Positions 1 to 6,720 of a DNA stretch of 21,836 bases are shown here, piece after piece; the stretch's first letter is position 1; every line of letters starts with the position of its first letter. The DNA is taken from NCBI GenBank assembly GCA_041687095.1, contig JAWLCQ010000069.1:1-21836 (forward strand). Reading direction: 5' to 3'. The notes below the pieces were generated by a model, which saw only the letters and a program-made list of their open reading frames with translations, had not been told where the DNA came from and ran no database searches. Origin of the DNA: JAWLCQ01 sp041687095 (GTDB taxonomy: Bacteria; Planctomycetota; Phycisphaerae; SM23-33). The translations under genes were made by a program, and so were the position numbers.

Positions 1-114
1 GCACGTGAGGACGGCCTGGGGAGCAAGGAGCGGCCGGATGGTTTGGTTTCGGACGGCGAGGGTGGACCCGTTCTCGCACGGGAGGGTCCCCCTCATCTGT
101 CGCTGCGCGACATC

Positions 115-164
115 TTCTCCCCCAGGGGAGAAGGGTTGGAGACGCTTTCTCCCCCGGGGGAGAA
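115..164. repeat. Two tandem copies of an 18-bp palindrome
   Basis: Two near-identical palindromes lie 14 bases apart. The second, TTCTCCCCCGGGGGAGAA at 147-164, is a perfect 18-bp inverted repeat. The first, at 115-132, differs by a single base at its centre. Each is followed by the same GGG extension. The arrangement resembles REP-type dispersed palindromes. There is no T-tract, so a terminator role is not supported. Confidence 0.7.
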
Positions 165-260
165 GGGTTTGGGAGGCCGCCGGCGGGCGGTGGGTTTGTT
201 CCGCACGGCCGGGTTGGGTTCTGTTCCGCACTGTGGGTGGGTGGGGTGGACAACGTCCCC

Positions 261-371
261 TCGCCAACGTCCCTGCCCAGTGTCCCCTCAACTCGCCAAC
301 GTCCCTCGCCAGTGTCCCCCCGACTCGCCAACGTCCCTCGCCAGTGTCTCCCCAGCTCACCAACGTCCCCG
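261..371. repeat. 32-bp direct tandem repeat, three and a half copies
   Basis: Units run 261-292, 293-324 and 325-356, with a partial fourth unit starting at 357. The shared core is TCGCCAACGTCCCTCGCCAG followed by TGTCCCC. Copies differ at a few positions. The array stops immediately before the -35 box of the putative lysA promoter at 372, so it could be a regulatory iteron array or simply a dispersed minisatellite. Copies are head to tail without spacers, so it is not a CRISPR array. Confidence 0.8.
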
Positions 372-400
372 TTGTCAGAATCGTCGCTTCCCGCTATCCT
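372..400 (+). promoter_or_regulatory. Putative sigma70-type promoter of lysA
   Basis: TTGTCA (372-377) and TATCCT (395-400) are separated by exactly 17 bases. They match the -35 consensus at 5 of 6 and the -10 consensus at 4 of 6 positions. A start near 407 would give a leader of about 38 bases before the lysA ATG at 445. Confidence 0.45.
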
Positions 401-444
401 TCTCCCTTTCGGAGCAACCCCGGGATTGGAACGTGAGGACTGGC

Positions 445-1725
445 ATGGCGAGCTTTGAGTATCGTGACGGGCGGCTGATGTGCGAGGGCGTGGACGTGGC
501 GGTGGTGGCGAGGGAGGCGGGGACGCCGCTGTACCTCTACTCCGCGGCCGAGCTGCGGAGCGGGTACGAGGCGTTCGCGAAGGCGTTCGCCCCGCTGAAC
601 GCCACGCTGTGCTTCTCCATCAAGTCGCTGGCGAACCTGCACGTGCTGCGGCTGCTGAAGGGCCTTGGCAGCGGGTTCGACGTCGTCAGCGGGGGCGAAC
701 TCGCCCGCGCGATGGCCATCGGGGCCGACCCGAAGTCCATCGTCTTCGCCGGGGTCGCCAAGACGGACCGCGAGATCCGCCAGGGCATCGATGCGGGAAT
801 CGCCCTGTTCAACGTCGAGAGCGAGCCGGAGTTCGAGAACCTCGCCCGCCTCGCCGCCGAGGCGAAGCGAGAGGTCCACGCGGCGCTGCGGCTGAACCCC
901 GACGTCTACGACCCCAAGACGCATCAGTACACGGCGACGGGCAAGAAGGAGACGAAGTTCGGCGTGGACATCAACCGCGCGGAACGGTTCTTCGACGCCT
1001 ACGGCCGGGATGGGTACGTGAAGCTCGACGCCATCCACATCCACATCGGGTCGCCCATCTACTCGCCGGACCCTTACGTCGAGGCGATCCGCAAGACGCT
1101 GGACCTGATCGGGCGGCTGCGGGGCAAGGGGTTCGCGATCCACGCCCTGGACATCGGGGGCGGGTTCGCGAGCAACTACGAGGAGAACGCCTCGCCGTCG
1201 GCCGACGAGTACGCGGCGGCCATCGTGCCGCTGCTGCAGGGGACGGGGCTGAAGGTGTACCTGGAGCCCGGGCGCAAGATCGCCGCCGACGCGGGGCTGC
1301 TGGTGACTGAGGTTCAGTACGTCAAGCAGGGCGCGGAGCGGCCGTTCGTGATCGTGGACGCGGCGATGACGGATTTGATCCGCCCGGCGTTGTACGGGTC
1401 GCAGCACTTCCTGTACCCGGTGAGCCTGACGGACGGGCGGGCGGTGCCGCAGCAGCGGTTCGACTTCGCGGCCCCCGGGTCGGTGAACGTGGACGTGGTG
1501 GGGGGCGTGTGCGAGAGCAGCGACTTCCTCGCCAAGGACCGCCCGCTGCCGCCGATGAAGCGGGGCGAGCTGCTGGCGGTGTTCTCGGCGGGGGCGTACG
1601 GGTTCACGATGTCCTCGCAGTACAACTCCCGCCCCCGGGCGGCCGAGGTGCTCGTGGACGGGGGCGCCTGGCGGGTCATCCGCCGGAGAGAGACGTACGA
1701 GGACCTGATGGCGGCGGAGCAGTAG
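445..1725 (+). CDS. lysA: Diaminopimelate decarboxylase
   Basis: This PLP-dependent fold-type III enzyme decarboxylates meso-2,6-diaminopimelate to L-lysine, the last step of lysine synthesis, in the cytoplasm. The 426-residue product has the family's usual length. K60 in the CFSIKS motif is the PLP Schiff-base lysine. HIHIGSP lies near 198-204, the glycine-rich phosphate loop DIGGGF is at 236-241, EPGR at 274-277, the active-site cysteine C356 is in VCESSD, and GAYG is at 383-386. The open frame extends upstream to base 43, but that stretch translates the 32-bp tandem repeat. ATG 445 has GAGGA five bases upstream and starts where family homology begins. GTG 433 is a possible alternative start. 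A related carboxynorspermidine or ornithine decarboxylase is less likely, because the central motif region and length fit LysA. Confidence 0.93.
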   Translation: MASFEYRDGRLMCEGVDVAVVAREAGTPLYLYSAAELRSGYEAFAKAFAPLNATLCFSIKSLANLHVLRLLKGLGSGFDVVSGGELARAMAIGADPKSIVFAGVAKTDREIRQGIDAGIALFNVESEPEFENLARLAAEAKREVHAALRLNPDVYDPKTHQYTATGKKETKFGVDINRAERFFDAYGRDGYVKLDAIHIHIGSPIYSPDPYVEAIRKTLDLIGRLRGKGFAIHALDIGGGFASNYEENASPSADEYAAAIVPLLQGTGLKVYLEPGRKIAADAGLLVTEVQYVKQGAERPFVIVDAAMTDLIRPALYGSQHFLYPVSLTDGRAVPQQRFDFAAPGSVNVDVVGGVCESSDFLAKDRPLPPMKRGELLAVFSAGAYGFTMSSQYNSRPRAAEVLVDGGAWRVIRRRETYEDLMAAEQ

Positions 1726-1752
1726 TCCACGAATGGCACGAATGACACGAAG

Positions 1753-1776
1753 CGAAAATGGGGATACCCATTTTCG
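1753..1776. terminator. Hairpin after lysA, possible bidirectional terminator
   Basis: A perfect 10-bp stem (CGAAAATGGG with CCCATTTTCG) encloses a GATA loop. It lies 28 bases past the lysA stop and between two convergent genes, which is where a shared terminator would sit. There is no long U-tract on either strand beyond the TTTT within the stem. Just upstream, near 1729-1750, is a short direct repeat of CACGAATG-like units. Confidence 0.4.
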
Positions 1777-1912
1777 GGGTTCCGCTGGTCGACGGCCCTG
1801 AGCGCAGGGTGGCAAGGGGTGCCAGATGGCAAGTTCCGGTCGGGCGTGTCGCCGCGAGGTCGGGGGGGCTGTGCCCGCCGTCGGGCGCCTGGCGGCGTGG
1901 TCGTTCCGGCCG

Positions 1913-2290
1913 CTACATGACCTCGATGCGAATCCGCGTCCCGTCGCGGATCTCGTTGAAGACGGTGGGGTCGCCCAGGGCCTCCCCGATGATGTTTACC
2001 GGGCTCGCCGCGCGGGGCTTGCCGTCCTTCCCGCTCGCCGGGGTCTTGCCGAAGAAGATGCACAGCGCCCGCCCCTGGGGCCAGTAGCCGATCTCCCCGA
2101 CCTCGACCTCCTCGCGGGCCCCCTCGTCCAGGTCGTGCGTGACGCGGGTGTCGAAGTAGACCTCCTTGCCCCAGGTCTGGGCGTTGTCCTCGAAGGGCAG
2201 GGCGTCGCGGAGGGCAAGGGCACAGGGGGTGTCGTTCAGTTCGGCGGGGATGTGAAGGTCCCCGGCTCGGATGAGGATGGTCTGTGGCAT
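1913..2290 (-). CDS. Cyclophilin-like-fold protein (TM1367/DUF369 type)
   Basis: This is a 125-residue cytoplasmic protein with no signal peptide. The core, with ALPFEDNAQTWGKEVYF in the first half and GEIGYWPQGRALCIFFGKTP near the middle, matches the small cyclophilin-like beta-barrel family typified by Thermotoga TM1367. Members share the barrel of cyclophilins but are not established as peptidyl-prolyl isomerases, and no substrate is known. ATG 2290 is preceded only by a weak GAGA-type ribosome site. The gene converges on lysA and follows the lipoprotein gene on the same strand, separated from it by about 180 bases that hold a strong hairpin. It therefore probably has its own transcription unit. 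Family assignment is good; function is unknown. Confidence 0.8.
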   Translation of the reverse strand: MPQTILIRAGDLHIPAELNDTPCALALRDALPFEDNAQTWGKEVYFDTRVTHDLDEGAREEVEVGEIGYWPQGRALCIFFGKTPASGKDGKPRAASPVNIIGEALGDPTVFNEIRDGTRIRIEVM

Positions 2291-2368
2291 GGTTATGGTC
2301 TCGTGCCCGTTCGCGCCCGCCCCAGCGGCAGCGAGGGCGGGAACGGGTACTTCAGTTCATTGTATGCG

Positions 2369-2406
2369 GCAACGCCCTCCAAACCGGGAAGTTTGGAGGG
2401 CGTTGC
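2369..2406. repeat. Perfect 16-bp-stem palindrome
   Basis: GCAACGCCCTCCAAAC at 2369-2384 and its exact reverse complement at 2391-2406 enclose a six-base loop. It lies downstream of the minus-strand lipoprotein gene and upstream of the minus-strand cyclophilin-like gene. It could act as a terminator or processing hairpin, but no U-tract follows on the minus strand. It may instead be a dispersed palindromic repeat. Confidence 0.75.
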
Positions 2407-2472
2407 GGTTGGTTGCCGATTCCGGATCGAACGCCATGCGCTCAGCGCAGGAGCGGGCACGGCCCGCGGGGC

Positions 2473-2871
2473 CTATTCGACCTTCGTGCCCTGTCCCACC
2501 TTGCCGCTGATGTCGTGCTCGTACTTGACGTCGGCGGTGTCGCCGGGCTTCAGCGGGCCGATGATCTGCGTGGGCAGGATGTGCAGCGCCAGCTTGCTGG
2601 GGGTGTCCTCGTCGATGGTGAACGGCTGTTCCAACTCGCCCGCCTTCAGGACGTACGTCACGGGCAGGAACTCCTTCTGTTCCTCGATCCGCTGCCGCAC
2701 CCGTCCCCCGGCGGGGACCATGAAGGGCACGCCCGAGACGCCCTGCTCCACCAGGGCTACCCGCAGGGCGTCGCTCGTCTGGTTGGTGACCGTGAGGTCG
2801 ACCTTCTTGGTCCCGCACCCCGTCACCATCACCGCCGCCACCAGCAATCCCATTCCCGTCAATCGTTTCAT
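2473..2871 (-). CDS. Small predicted lipoprotein, function unknown
   Basis: The 132-residue product begins MKRLTGMGLLVAAVMVTGCGTKK: a short basic N terminus, a hydrophobic stretch and a lipobox VTGC with the lipidated cysteine at residue 19. This indicates signal peptidase II processing and membrane anchoring. The mature part (VDLTVTNQTSDALRVALVEQG, then short beta-rich stretches) looks like an immunoglobulin-like or beta-sandwich domain, which is inference. The frame is open to 3078, but ATG 2871 is the start because AAAAGGAGT lies about seven bases upstream and the signal peptide begins there. A promoter and palindrome are visible upstream. I recognise no family beyond the lipoprotein signal. 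Confidence 0.8.
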   Translation of the reverse strand: MKRLTGMGLLVAAVMVTGCGTKKVDLTVTNQTSDALRVALVEQGVSGVPFMVPAGGRVRQRIEEQKEFLPVTYVLKAGELEQPFTIDEDTPSKLALHILPTQIIGPLKPGDTADVKYEHDISGKVGQGTKVE

Positions 2872-2910
2872 GACGCTACTCCTTTTCTGTTTCCAGGGTC
2901 CCTGGACATG

Positions 2911-2924
2911 CGTTACACGTAACG
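2911..2924. promoter_or_regulatory. Putative operator palindrome at the lipoprotein start site
   Basis: CGTTAC and GTAACG arms flank a two-base centre. The site begins two bases downstream (minus strand) of the predicted -10 box, at the expected transcription start. A second short palindrome, CCAGGG-T-CCCTGG, follows at 2893-2905. The placement suits a repressor site; no regulator is identified. Confidence 0.35.
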
Positions 2925-2925
2925 G

Positions 2926-2954
2926 ATTATTCGCTGCACGATTCCGAAAAGCAA
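2926..2954 (-). promoter_or_regulatory. Putative promoter of the lipoprotein gene
   Basis: On the minus strand, TTGCTT (2954-2949) and AATAAT (2931-2926) are separated by 17 bases. The -10 matches at 5 of 6 positions and the -35 at 3 of 6. It lies in a relatively AT-rich pocket of otherwise GC-rich DNA, about 55 bases upstream of the start codon. Confidence 0.45.
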
Positions 2955-3098
2955 GCGCCCCCGGAGGAGACAGCGGACATGGCCGGAGGTTAGGGGAATA
3001 GGTTGGTTCCCTCCCACGCGCGCATCCCGTATCATGCCCGGGTCCTCGATCCCAACCGGGCGAGGCCCAGAGTGCCAACGAAAGCGAGCGCGAGCGAC

Positions 3099-3758
3099 AT
3101 GAGCGAACTGCAAGGCGTGATCTTCGACATGGACGGTGTCCTCTGCGACTCCGAGCCCTTCATCTGCGAGGCGGCGATGCGGATGTTCCTGGAGCGGTAC
3201 GACCTGCGGGTGAACCCCGAGGACTTCCGCCCGTTCGTGGGCGCGGGCGAGAACCGCTACATCGGCGGGGTGGCGGACCAGTACGGCCTGATCATCGACG
3301 TCGAGAGCGACAAGGCCCGCACCTACGCGATCTACCTCGAGATCATCCAGGGCCGCCTGGGCCCGCTCCCCGGGGCTGTCGATTTCCTCCGCACCTGCCG
3401 CGCCCGCGGGCTCAAGACCGCCGTCGCCACGTCGGCGGACCGGATGAAGATGGACGGGAACCTCGCCCAGATCGGGATCGCGCCCGCGTCGTTCGACGCC
3501 CTGGTGACGGGGTCGGACATCGAGCACAAGAAGCCCGCCCCGGACATCTTCCTGGCGGCGGCGGCGAAGATGGGCCTGCCCGCGGGCGCCTGCATCGTCG
3601 TCGAGGACGCCCCCAACGGCGTGGAGGCGGGCAAGGCGGCAGGCAGCCGCGTGCTGGGACTGACCAGCAGCTTCCCCGCCGCCGCCCTCCGCGAGAAGGG
3701 CGCCGACTGGATCGCCCCCGATCTCGCGAACGTGCCCGCGGACGTGCTCGCATCGTAG
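3099..3758 (+). CDS. HAD-superfamily phosphatase, beta-phosphoglucomutase-like subfamily IA
   Basis: The 219-residue product contains all four HAD motifs. Motif I is DMDGVLCDSEP with nucleophile D10 and acid/base D12. Motif II is T111/S112 in VATSAD, motif III is K144/K145 in HKKPAPDIF, and motif IV is VVEDAPNGVEAGKAAG with E169/D170 binding magnesium. The helical cap at about 16-85 is typical of sugar-phosphate phosphatases and beta-phosphoglucomutases. The exact substrate cannot be read from sequence. ATG 3099 is chosen because the fold begins there; the frame runs back to 3003 with unrelated residues. No strong Shine-Dalgarno is visible. TATCAT at 3030-3035 is a possible -10. The gene is transcribed divergently from the lipoprotein gene. 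Confidence 0.88.
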   Translation: MSELQGVIFDMDGVLCDSEPFICEAAMRMFLERYDLRVNPEDFRPFVGAGENRYIGGVADQYGLIIDVESDKARTYAIYLEIIQGRLGPLPGAVDFLRTCRARGLKTAVATSADRMKMDGNLAQIGIAPASFDALVTGSDIEHKKPAPDIFLAAAAKMGLPAGACIVVEDAPNGVEAGKAAGSRVLGLTSSFPAAALREKGADWIAPDLANVPADVLAS

Positions 3759-3779
3759 CAGTCGCTCAGGGAGTATCAT

Positions 3780-3857
3780 TCACCGCTGAGAACGCAGAGA
3801 GCGCAGAGGATGGAGTGCCTCCATATCTCTCTGCGGGCTCTGCGATCTCCGCGGTGA
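3780..3857. repeat. 78-bp imperfect palindrome, CACCGCnGAGA family
   Basis: The left arm begins TCACCGCTGAGAACGCAGAG. The right arm, reverse complemented, begins TCACCGCGGAGATCGCAGAG, and similarity continues for about 30 bases. The centre is a perfect small hairpin, ATGGAG-TGC-CTCCAT (3810-3824). Related arms occur at 6177-6241 and 6733-6765. The right end runs directly into the ribosome binding site of the next gene (GAGGAGGA, 3856-3863). Confidence 0.85.
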
Positions 3858-3870
3858 GGAGGAACCCCAC

Positions 3871-4950
3871 ATGCTCCAGTACAAGCCCGACTACGAGCAG
3901 GCGAAGCGGCGGATCGACGCGTGGTGGAACGGCGAGATCCTCGACCGCGCGGTGACGTTCCTCCAGTATCCGCGCCCCGACAGCGAGTGCATCCGCGAGC
4001 CCGTTTCCAATCACGCCACGCTCCGCGAGCGGTGGATGGATGTCGAGTACCAGTCCCGCCTCGCCCTCTGCCGCGCCGCCAACTGGGTCCACGCCGGAGA
4101 CCAGATCCCGCTTCTCACGCCCAATCTGGGCCCGGCGAGCTTCGCGGCCGTGCTGGGGTGCGAAATGGGCTTCGCCGAGAACACCACCTGGGTGCACCCG
4201 ATGCTCGACGAGTGGGACGAGGAGGCACTGGCGGGCATCGCGCTGGATGCGTCGAACGAGTACTACCGCACGCTGGTGGCCCTGCACGGGCGGCTGGCGG
4301 AGATGGGGGAGGGGAAGTTTCTCGTCGGGGTGACCCCGCAGTTGGGCGGGGGGGACACGCTGGCGGCGATCCGCGGGCAGGAGGCGCTGTGCTTCGACCT
4401 CATCGAGCGCCCCGAGGCGGTGAAACCGTGGGTTGAGCACTTCGCCCGCCTGCAGTGTCAGTGGTACGACGTGCTGTATGGCGCGGCCACCCGGGGCGGG
4501 CGGACGCCGACCGGCGGGTGGCTGGGGATGATCGGGGACGGGAAGTGCTACATCCCGCAGAGCGACTTCTCCGCCCTGGTGAGCCCGGGGATGTACCGCG
4601 AGATCCTCCGCCCGGGCGTGGCCATCGAGACCGCCCACATGGACCGCAGCATCTACCACCTCGACGGGCTGCAGGCGCTGAACCACCTCGACGCGGTTCT
4701 GGAACTGCCCGACGTCCACGCCGTCCAGTGGGGCCCGCCCCCGCAGCACTGGGACTGGCATGAATGGGTCGGGGTCTACCAGCGGATCCAGAAGGCGGGC
4801 AAGGCGTTCATCGTCTACGTCCCCGCGAGGGACCTACCCGAACTGTTCCCGCACCTGCGGCCCGAGGGGGCGTGGCTGTACGTGGGGGCGGTGAAGGACC
4901 GGGACGAGGCCCAGAGCGTGCTGGGGCTCGTGGAGCGATGGGGGAAGTGA
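3871..4950 (+). CDS. Uroporphyrinogen-decarboxylase-superfamily protein, substrate unknown
   Basis: This 359-residue cytoplasmic protein resembles the URO-D / methylcobamide methyltransferase TIM-barrel group common in Planctomycetes and Lentisphaerae. Recognisable parts are LLTPNLGPASFAAVLG near 81-96, an S(D/P)-rich segment with SDFSALVSPGMYREILRPG at 231-249, and SIYHLDGLQALNHLDAVLELPDVHAVQWG at 260-288. This last segment is the characteristic late barrel segment with histidines H263 and H272. True HemE enzymes differ in their N-terminal arginine motif, so heme synthesis is unlikely. A role in C1 or methyl transfer is possible but inferred; no corrinoid protein gene is adjacent. ATG 3871 has an excellent GAGGAGGA seven bases upstream, which lies at the edge of the palindromic repeat. 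Confidence 0.8.
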   Translation: MLQYKPDYEQAKRRIDAWWNGEILDRAVTFLQYPRPDSECIREPVSNHATLRERWMDVEYQSRLALCRAANWVHAGDQIPLLTPNLGPASFAAVLGCEMGFAENTTWVHPMLDEWDEEALAGIALDASNEYYRTLVALHGRLAEMGEGKFLVGVTPQLGGGDTLAAIRGQEALCFDLIERPEAVKPWVEHFARLQCQWYDVLYGAATRGGRTPTGGWLGMIGDGKCYIPQSDFSALVSPGMYREILRPGVAIETAHMDRSIYHLDGLQALNHLDAVLELPDVHAVQWGPPPQHWDWHEWVGVYQRIQKAGKAFIVYVPARDLPELFPHLRPEGAWLYVGAVKDRDEAQSVLGLVERWGK

Positions 4951-4966
4951 GGCGGCCGGGAGGGGC

Positions 4967-4995
4967 TTGACCGCGGGGGCGGTTGCGAGTAAAAA
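4967..4995 (+). promoter_or_regulatory. Putative sigma70-type promoter of ilvC
   Basis: TTGACC (4967-4972) and TAAAAA (4990-4995) are separated by 17 bases, with 5 of 6 and 4 of 6 consensus matches. It lies in the 91-base spacer before ilvC and predicts a leader of about 40 bases. It implies that ilvC is transcribed independently of the upstream URO-D-like gene. Confidence 0.5.
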
Positions 4996-5041
4996 AGGAC
5001 GCTTTACGAACCTGCGCGGAACCGCGCACAAGGAGAGCAAG

Positions 5042-6139
5042 ATGGCACTGATCGATTTTGGCGGCGTGAAGGAAGAGGTCGTCACGCGCAAGGAGTTCTC
5101 GTTGGCCAAGGCCCGCAGCGTTCTGAAGAACGAGGTGGTGGCCGTCATCGGTTACGGCGTGCAGGGCCCGGCCCAGGCGCTGAACATGAAGGACAACGGG
5201 ATCAACGTCATCGTGGGGCAGTCGAAGAAGTTCAAGCGTGACTGGGACCGCGCCGTCGCCGACGGCTGGGTGCCCGGGAAGACGCTGTTCGACATGGAGG
5301 AGGCGGCCCAGAAGGGCACGGTCATCCAGATGCTCGTCTCCGACGCCGCCCAGAAGGCGATCTGGCCGGCGATCAAGAAGTGCCTCAACCCGGGCGACGC
5401 GCTGTACTTCTCGCACGGGTTCTCCATCGTCTACAAGGACCAGACCAAGGTCATCCCCCCCGACAATGTGGACGTGATCCTGGTGGCCCCCAAGGGCTCG
5501 GGCACCAGCGTCCGCCGTAACTTCCTGTCGGGCGCGGGCATCAACTCCTCGTTCGCCGTCTTCCAGGATGCCACGGGCAAGGCCCGCGAGCGGACGATCG
5601 CCCTGGGCATCGCCGTCGGCAGCGGGTATCTGTTCCCCACCACGTTCGAGCAGGAGGTCTACAGCGACCTCGTGGGCGAGCGCGGGGTGCTGATGGGCGC
5701 GCTGGCGGGCATGATGGAGGCCCAGTACGAGGTTCTCCGCAAGCACGGGCACAGCCCCAGCGAGGCGTTCAACGAGACCGTCGAGGAACTCACCCAGTCG
5801 CTCATCCGCCTGGTGGACGAGAACGGCATGGACTGGATGTACTCGAACTGCTCGGCGACGGCCCAGCGCGGGGCGCTGGACTGGAAGCCCAAGTTCAAGA
5901 AGGCCGTCCTGCCCGTCTTCAAGGAACTCTACGAGCGCGTCGCCAACGGCGCCGAGACCAAGCGCGTCCTGACCGTCTGCGGCAAGCCCGACTACCAGGA
6001 GCGCCTCGCCGACGAACTCGCCGAACTGCGCAACAGCGAACTGTGGCAGGCGGGCAAGGCGACGCGGGACCTCCGCCCCAAGGAGGCCGCCAAGAAGGTC
6101 ACCAAGTCCACCAAGGGCGTCAGCGGCCGGGGCGCATAG
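5042..6139 (+). CDS. ilvC: Ketol-acid reductoisomerase, eukaryote/Ilv5-like class
   Basis: The enzyme converts 2-acetolactate (or 2-aceto-2-hydroxybutyrate) to the dihydroxy acid using Mg2+ and NAD(P)H, in valine and isoleucine synthesis. The 365-residue protein has the nucleotide loop GYGVQG at 37-42, FSHGF with H125, APKGSG with K151, metal ligands D209 and E213 in SDLVGERG, E245/E249 in FNETVEE, and S271. Long stretches such as DGWVPGK, INSSFAV, HSPSEAFNETVEE and RRGALDW-type residues follow the yeast Ilv5 and Bacteroidetes pattern rather than the usual short bacterial class I (GYGSQGHAHALN). A basic C-terminal tail, about 348-365, is extra. ATG 5042 has AAGGAG seven bases upstream. Confidence 0.93.
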   Translation: MALIDFGGVKEEVVTRKEFSLAKARSVLKNEVVAVIGYGVQGPAQALNMKDNGINVIVGQSKKFKRDWDRAVADGWVPGKTLFDMEEAAQKGTVIQMLVSDAAQKAIWPAIKKCLNPGDALYFSHGFSIVYKDQTKVIPPDNVDVILVAPKGSGTSVRRNFLSGAGINSSFAVFQDATGKARERTIALGIAVGSGYLFPTTFEQEVYSDLVGERGVLMGALAGMMEAQYEVLRKHGHSPSEAFNETVEELTQSLIRLVDENGMDWMYSNCSATAQRGALDWKPKFKKAVLPVFKELYERVANGAETKRVLTVCGKPDYQERLADELAELRNSELWQAGKATRDLRPKEAAKKVTKSTKGVSGRGA

Positions 6140-6156
6140 CCAAACTACGAATGATC

Positions 6157-6174
6157 CACCGCCAGCAGGCGGTG
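6157..6174 (+). terminator. Hairpin downstream of ilvC, weak terminator candidate
   Basis: CACCGCC and GGCGGTG form a 7-bp GC-rich stem with an AGCA loop, 17 bases after the ilvC stop. No U-tract follows, so the assignment rests on position and stem strength only. Confidence 0.3.
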
Positions 6175-6176
6175 AT

Positions 6177-6241
6177 TCACCGCGGAGATCGCAGAGACCG
6201 CGGAGAGGAGGCCAACCCGCCTGCTCTTCGCGGTCTCCGTG
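6177..6241. repeat. Imperfect palindrome, CACCGCnGAGA family, second copy
   Basis: The left arm begins TCACCGCGGAGATCGCAGAG and continues as the GAGACCGCGGAGAGGAGG arm. The right arm CCTGCTCTTCGCGGTCTC pairs with this arm apart from two mismatches. The left arm aligns with the arms at 3780-3857 over about 30 bases. It occupies the space between ilvC and the end of hicA. Confidence 0.8.
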
Positions 6242-6274
6242 TTTCTGGGGGAGGGAGCGAGCGGCGCACCGGCG

Positions 6275-6493
6275 TCAGGAGAGATCGTCCAGCGTCAGGT
6301 CCGCGTCGCGCATGATCTGCCGAAGGAGCCCCCGGCCGACGTCGTGTCCGCGGTGCATGGGTACGGTTGTGCGCCGCCCGTCCGGGTGCCGCATGATCAC
6401 GTGGGAACCGCTCTGTCGCACCTGCAGGAACCCCTTGTGCTCCAGAATCGCGATGATCCTGCGGGCACTGAGGGCCGGAAGGCGAGGGCTCAT
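6275..6493 (-). CDS. hicA: HicA-family mRNA interferase toxin
   Basis: This 72-residue protein has the compact HicA/YcfA double-stranded-RNA-binding-like fold: RRIIAILEHKGF, then the signature GSHVIMRHPDGRRTTVPMHRG with catalytic histidine H31, then a closing helix LLRQIMRDADLT. HicA toxins bind and cleave mRNA when freed from HicB. The ATG overlaps the hicB stop as ATGA, so the two are translationally coupled. The order is antitoxin first, unlike the E. coli hicAB locus. The toxin appears intact, with the catalytic His present. The family is certain; activity is inferred. Confidence 0.9.
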   Translation of the reverse strand: MSPRLPALSARRIIAILEHKGFLQVRQSGSHVIMRHPDGRRTTVPMHRGHDVGRGLLRQIMRDADLTLDDLS

Positions 6494-6714
6494 ACCGCGA
6501 CTCGCACCTTCTGGGATCGCACTTCGCGGCGGATGGGCTCATTCTGCTCGAGTCGGTCCTCGATGTGCAGGCGGATCGCGTCGAGGATCAGTTCGCGGGC
6601 TTCCTCCTCGGTTTCGCCCTCAGTGTAGCAGCCCTGGAGCGTAGGGCAGATCGCGACAAAGCGCCCATCTTCGTCCTGGTCGATCACGATGGTGAACTCG
6701 TATTCGGTAGCCAT
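6490..6714 (-). CDS. hicB: HicB-family antitoxin, short form
   Basis: This 74-residue protein has the partially degraded RNase-H-like HicB fold: YEFTIVIDQDEDGRFVAICPTLQGCYTEGETEEEARELILDAIRLHIEDRLE. The GCYTEG(E/D)T-type segment is the hallmark. Longer HicB proteins add a C-terminal HTH or ribbon-helix-helix DNA-binding domain; this one ends soon after the helix, so it probably neutralises HicA without an obvious DNA-binding domain. The ATG lies only a few bases after a TATACT -10 candidate, so the transcript may be leaderless or nearly so. Confidence 0.9.
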   Translation of the reverse strand: MATEYEFTIVIDQDEDGRFVAICPTLQGCYTEGETEEEARELILDAIRLHIEDRLEQNEPIRREVRSQKVRVAV

Positions 6715-6720
6715 ATGGAC

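Noticed and set aside
261..371. CRISPR array
   Set aside because: Units are contiguous with no unique spacers, and no cas gene is present.
43..444. N-terminal extension of lysA by 134 residues
   Set aside because: The segment translates the 18-bp palindromes and the 32-bp tandem repeat. Family similarity and a ribosome site begin at ATG 445.
1777..1912. tRNA or small RNA between lysA and the cyclophilin-like gene
   Set aside because: Short GC-rich stems such as TGGCA-AGGGG-TGCCA are present, but no cloverleaf, T-loop or conserved RNA motif can be built.
3003..3098. Upstream start for the HAD phosphatase
   Set aside because: The extra 32 residues have no family match, and HAD motif I begins normally at ATG 3099.
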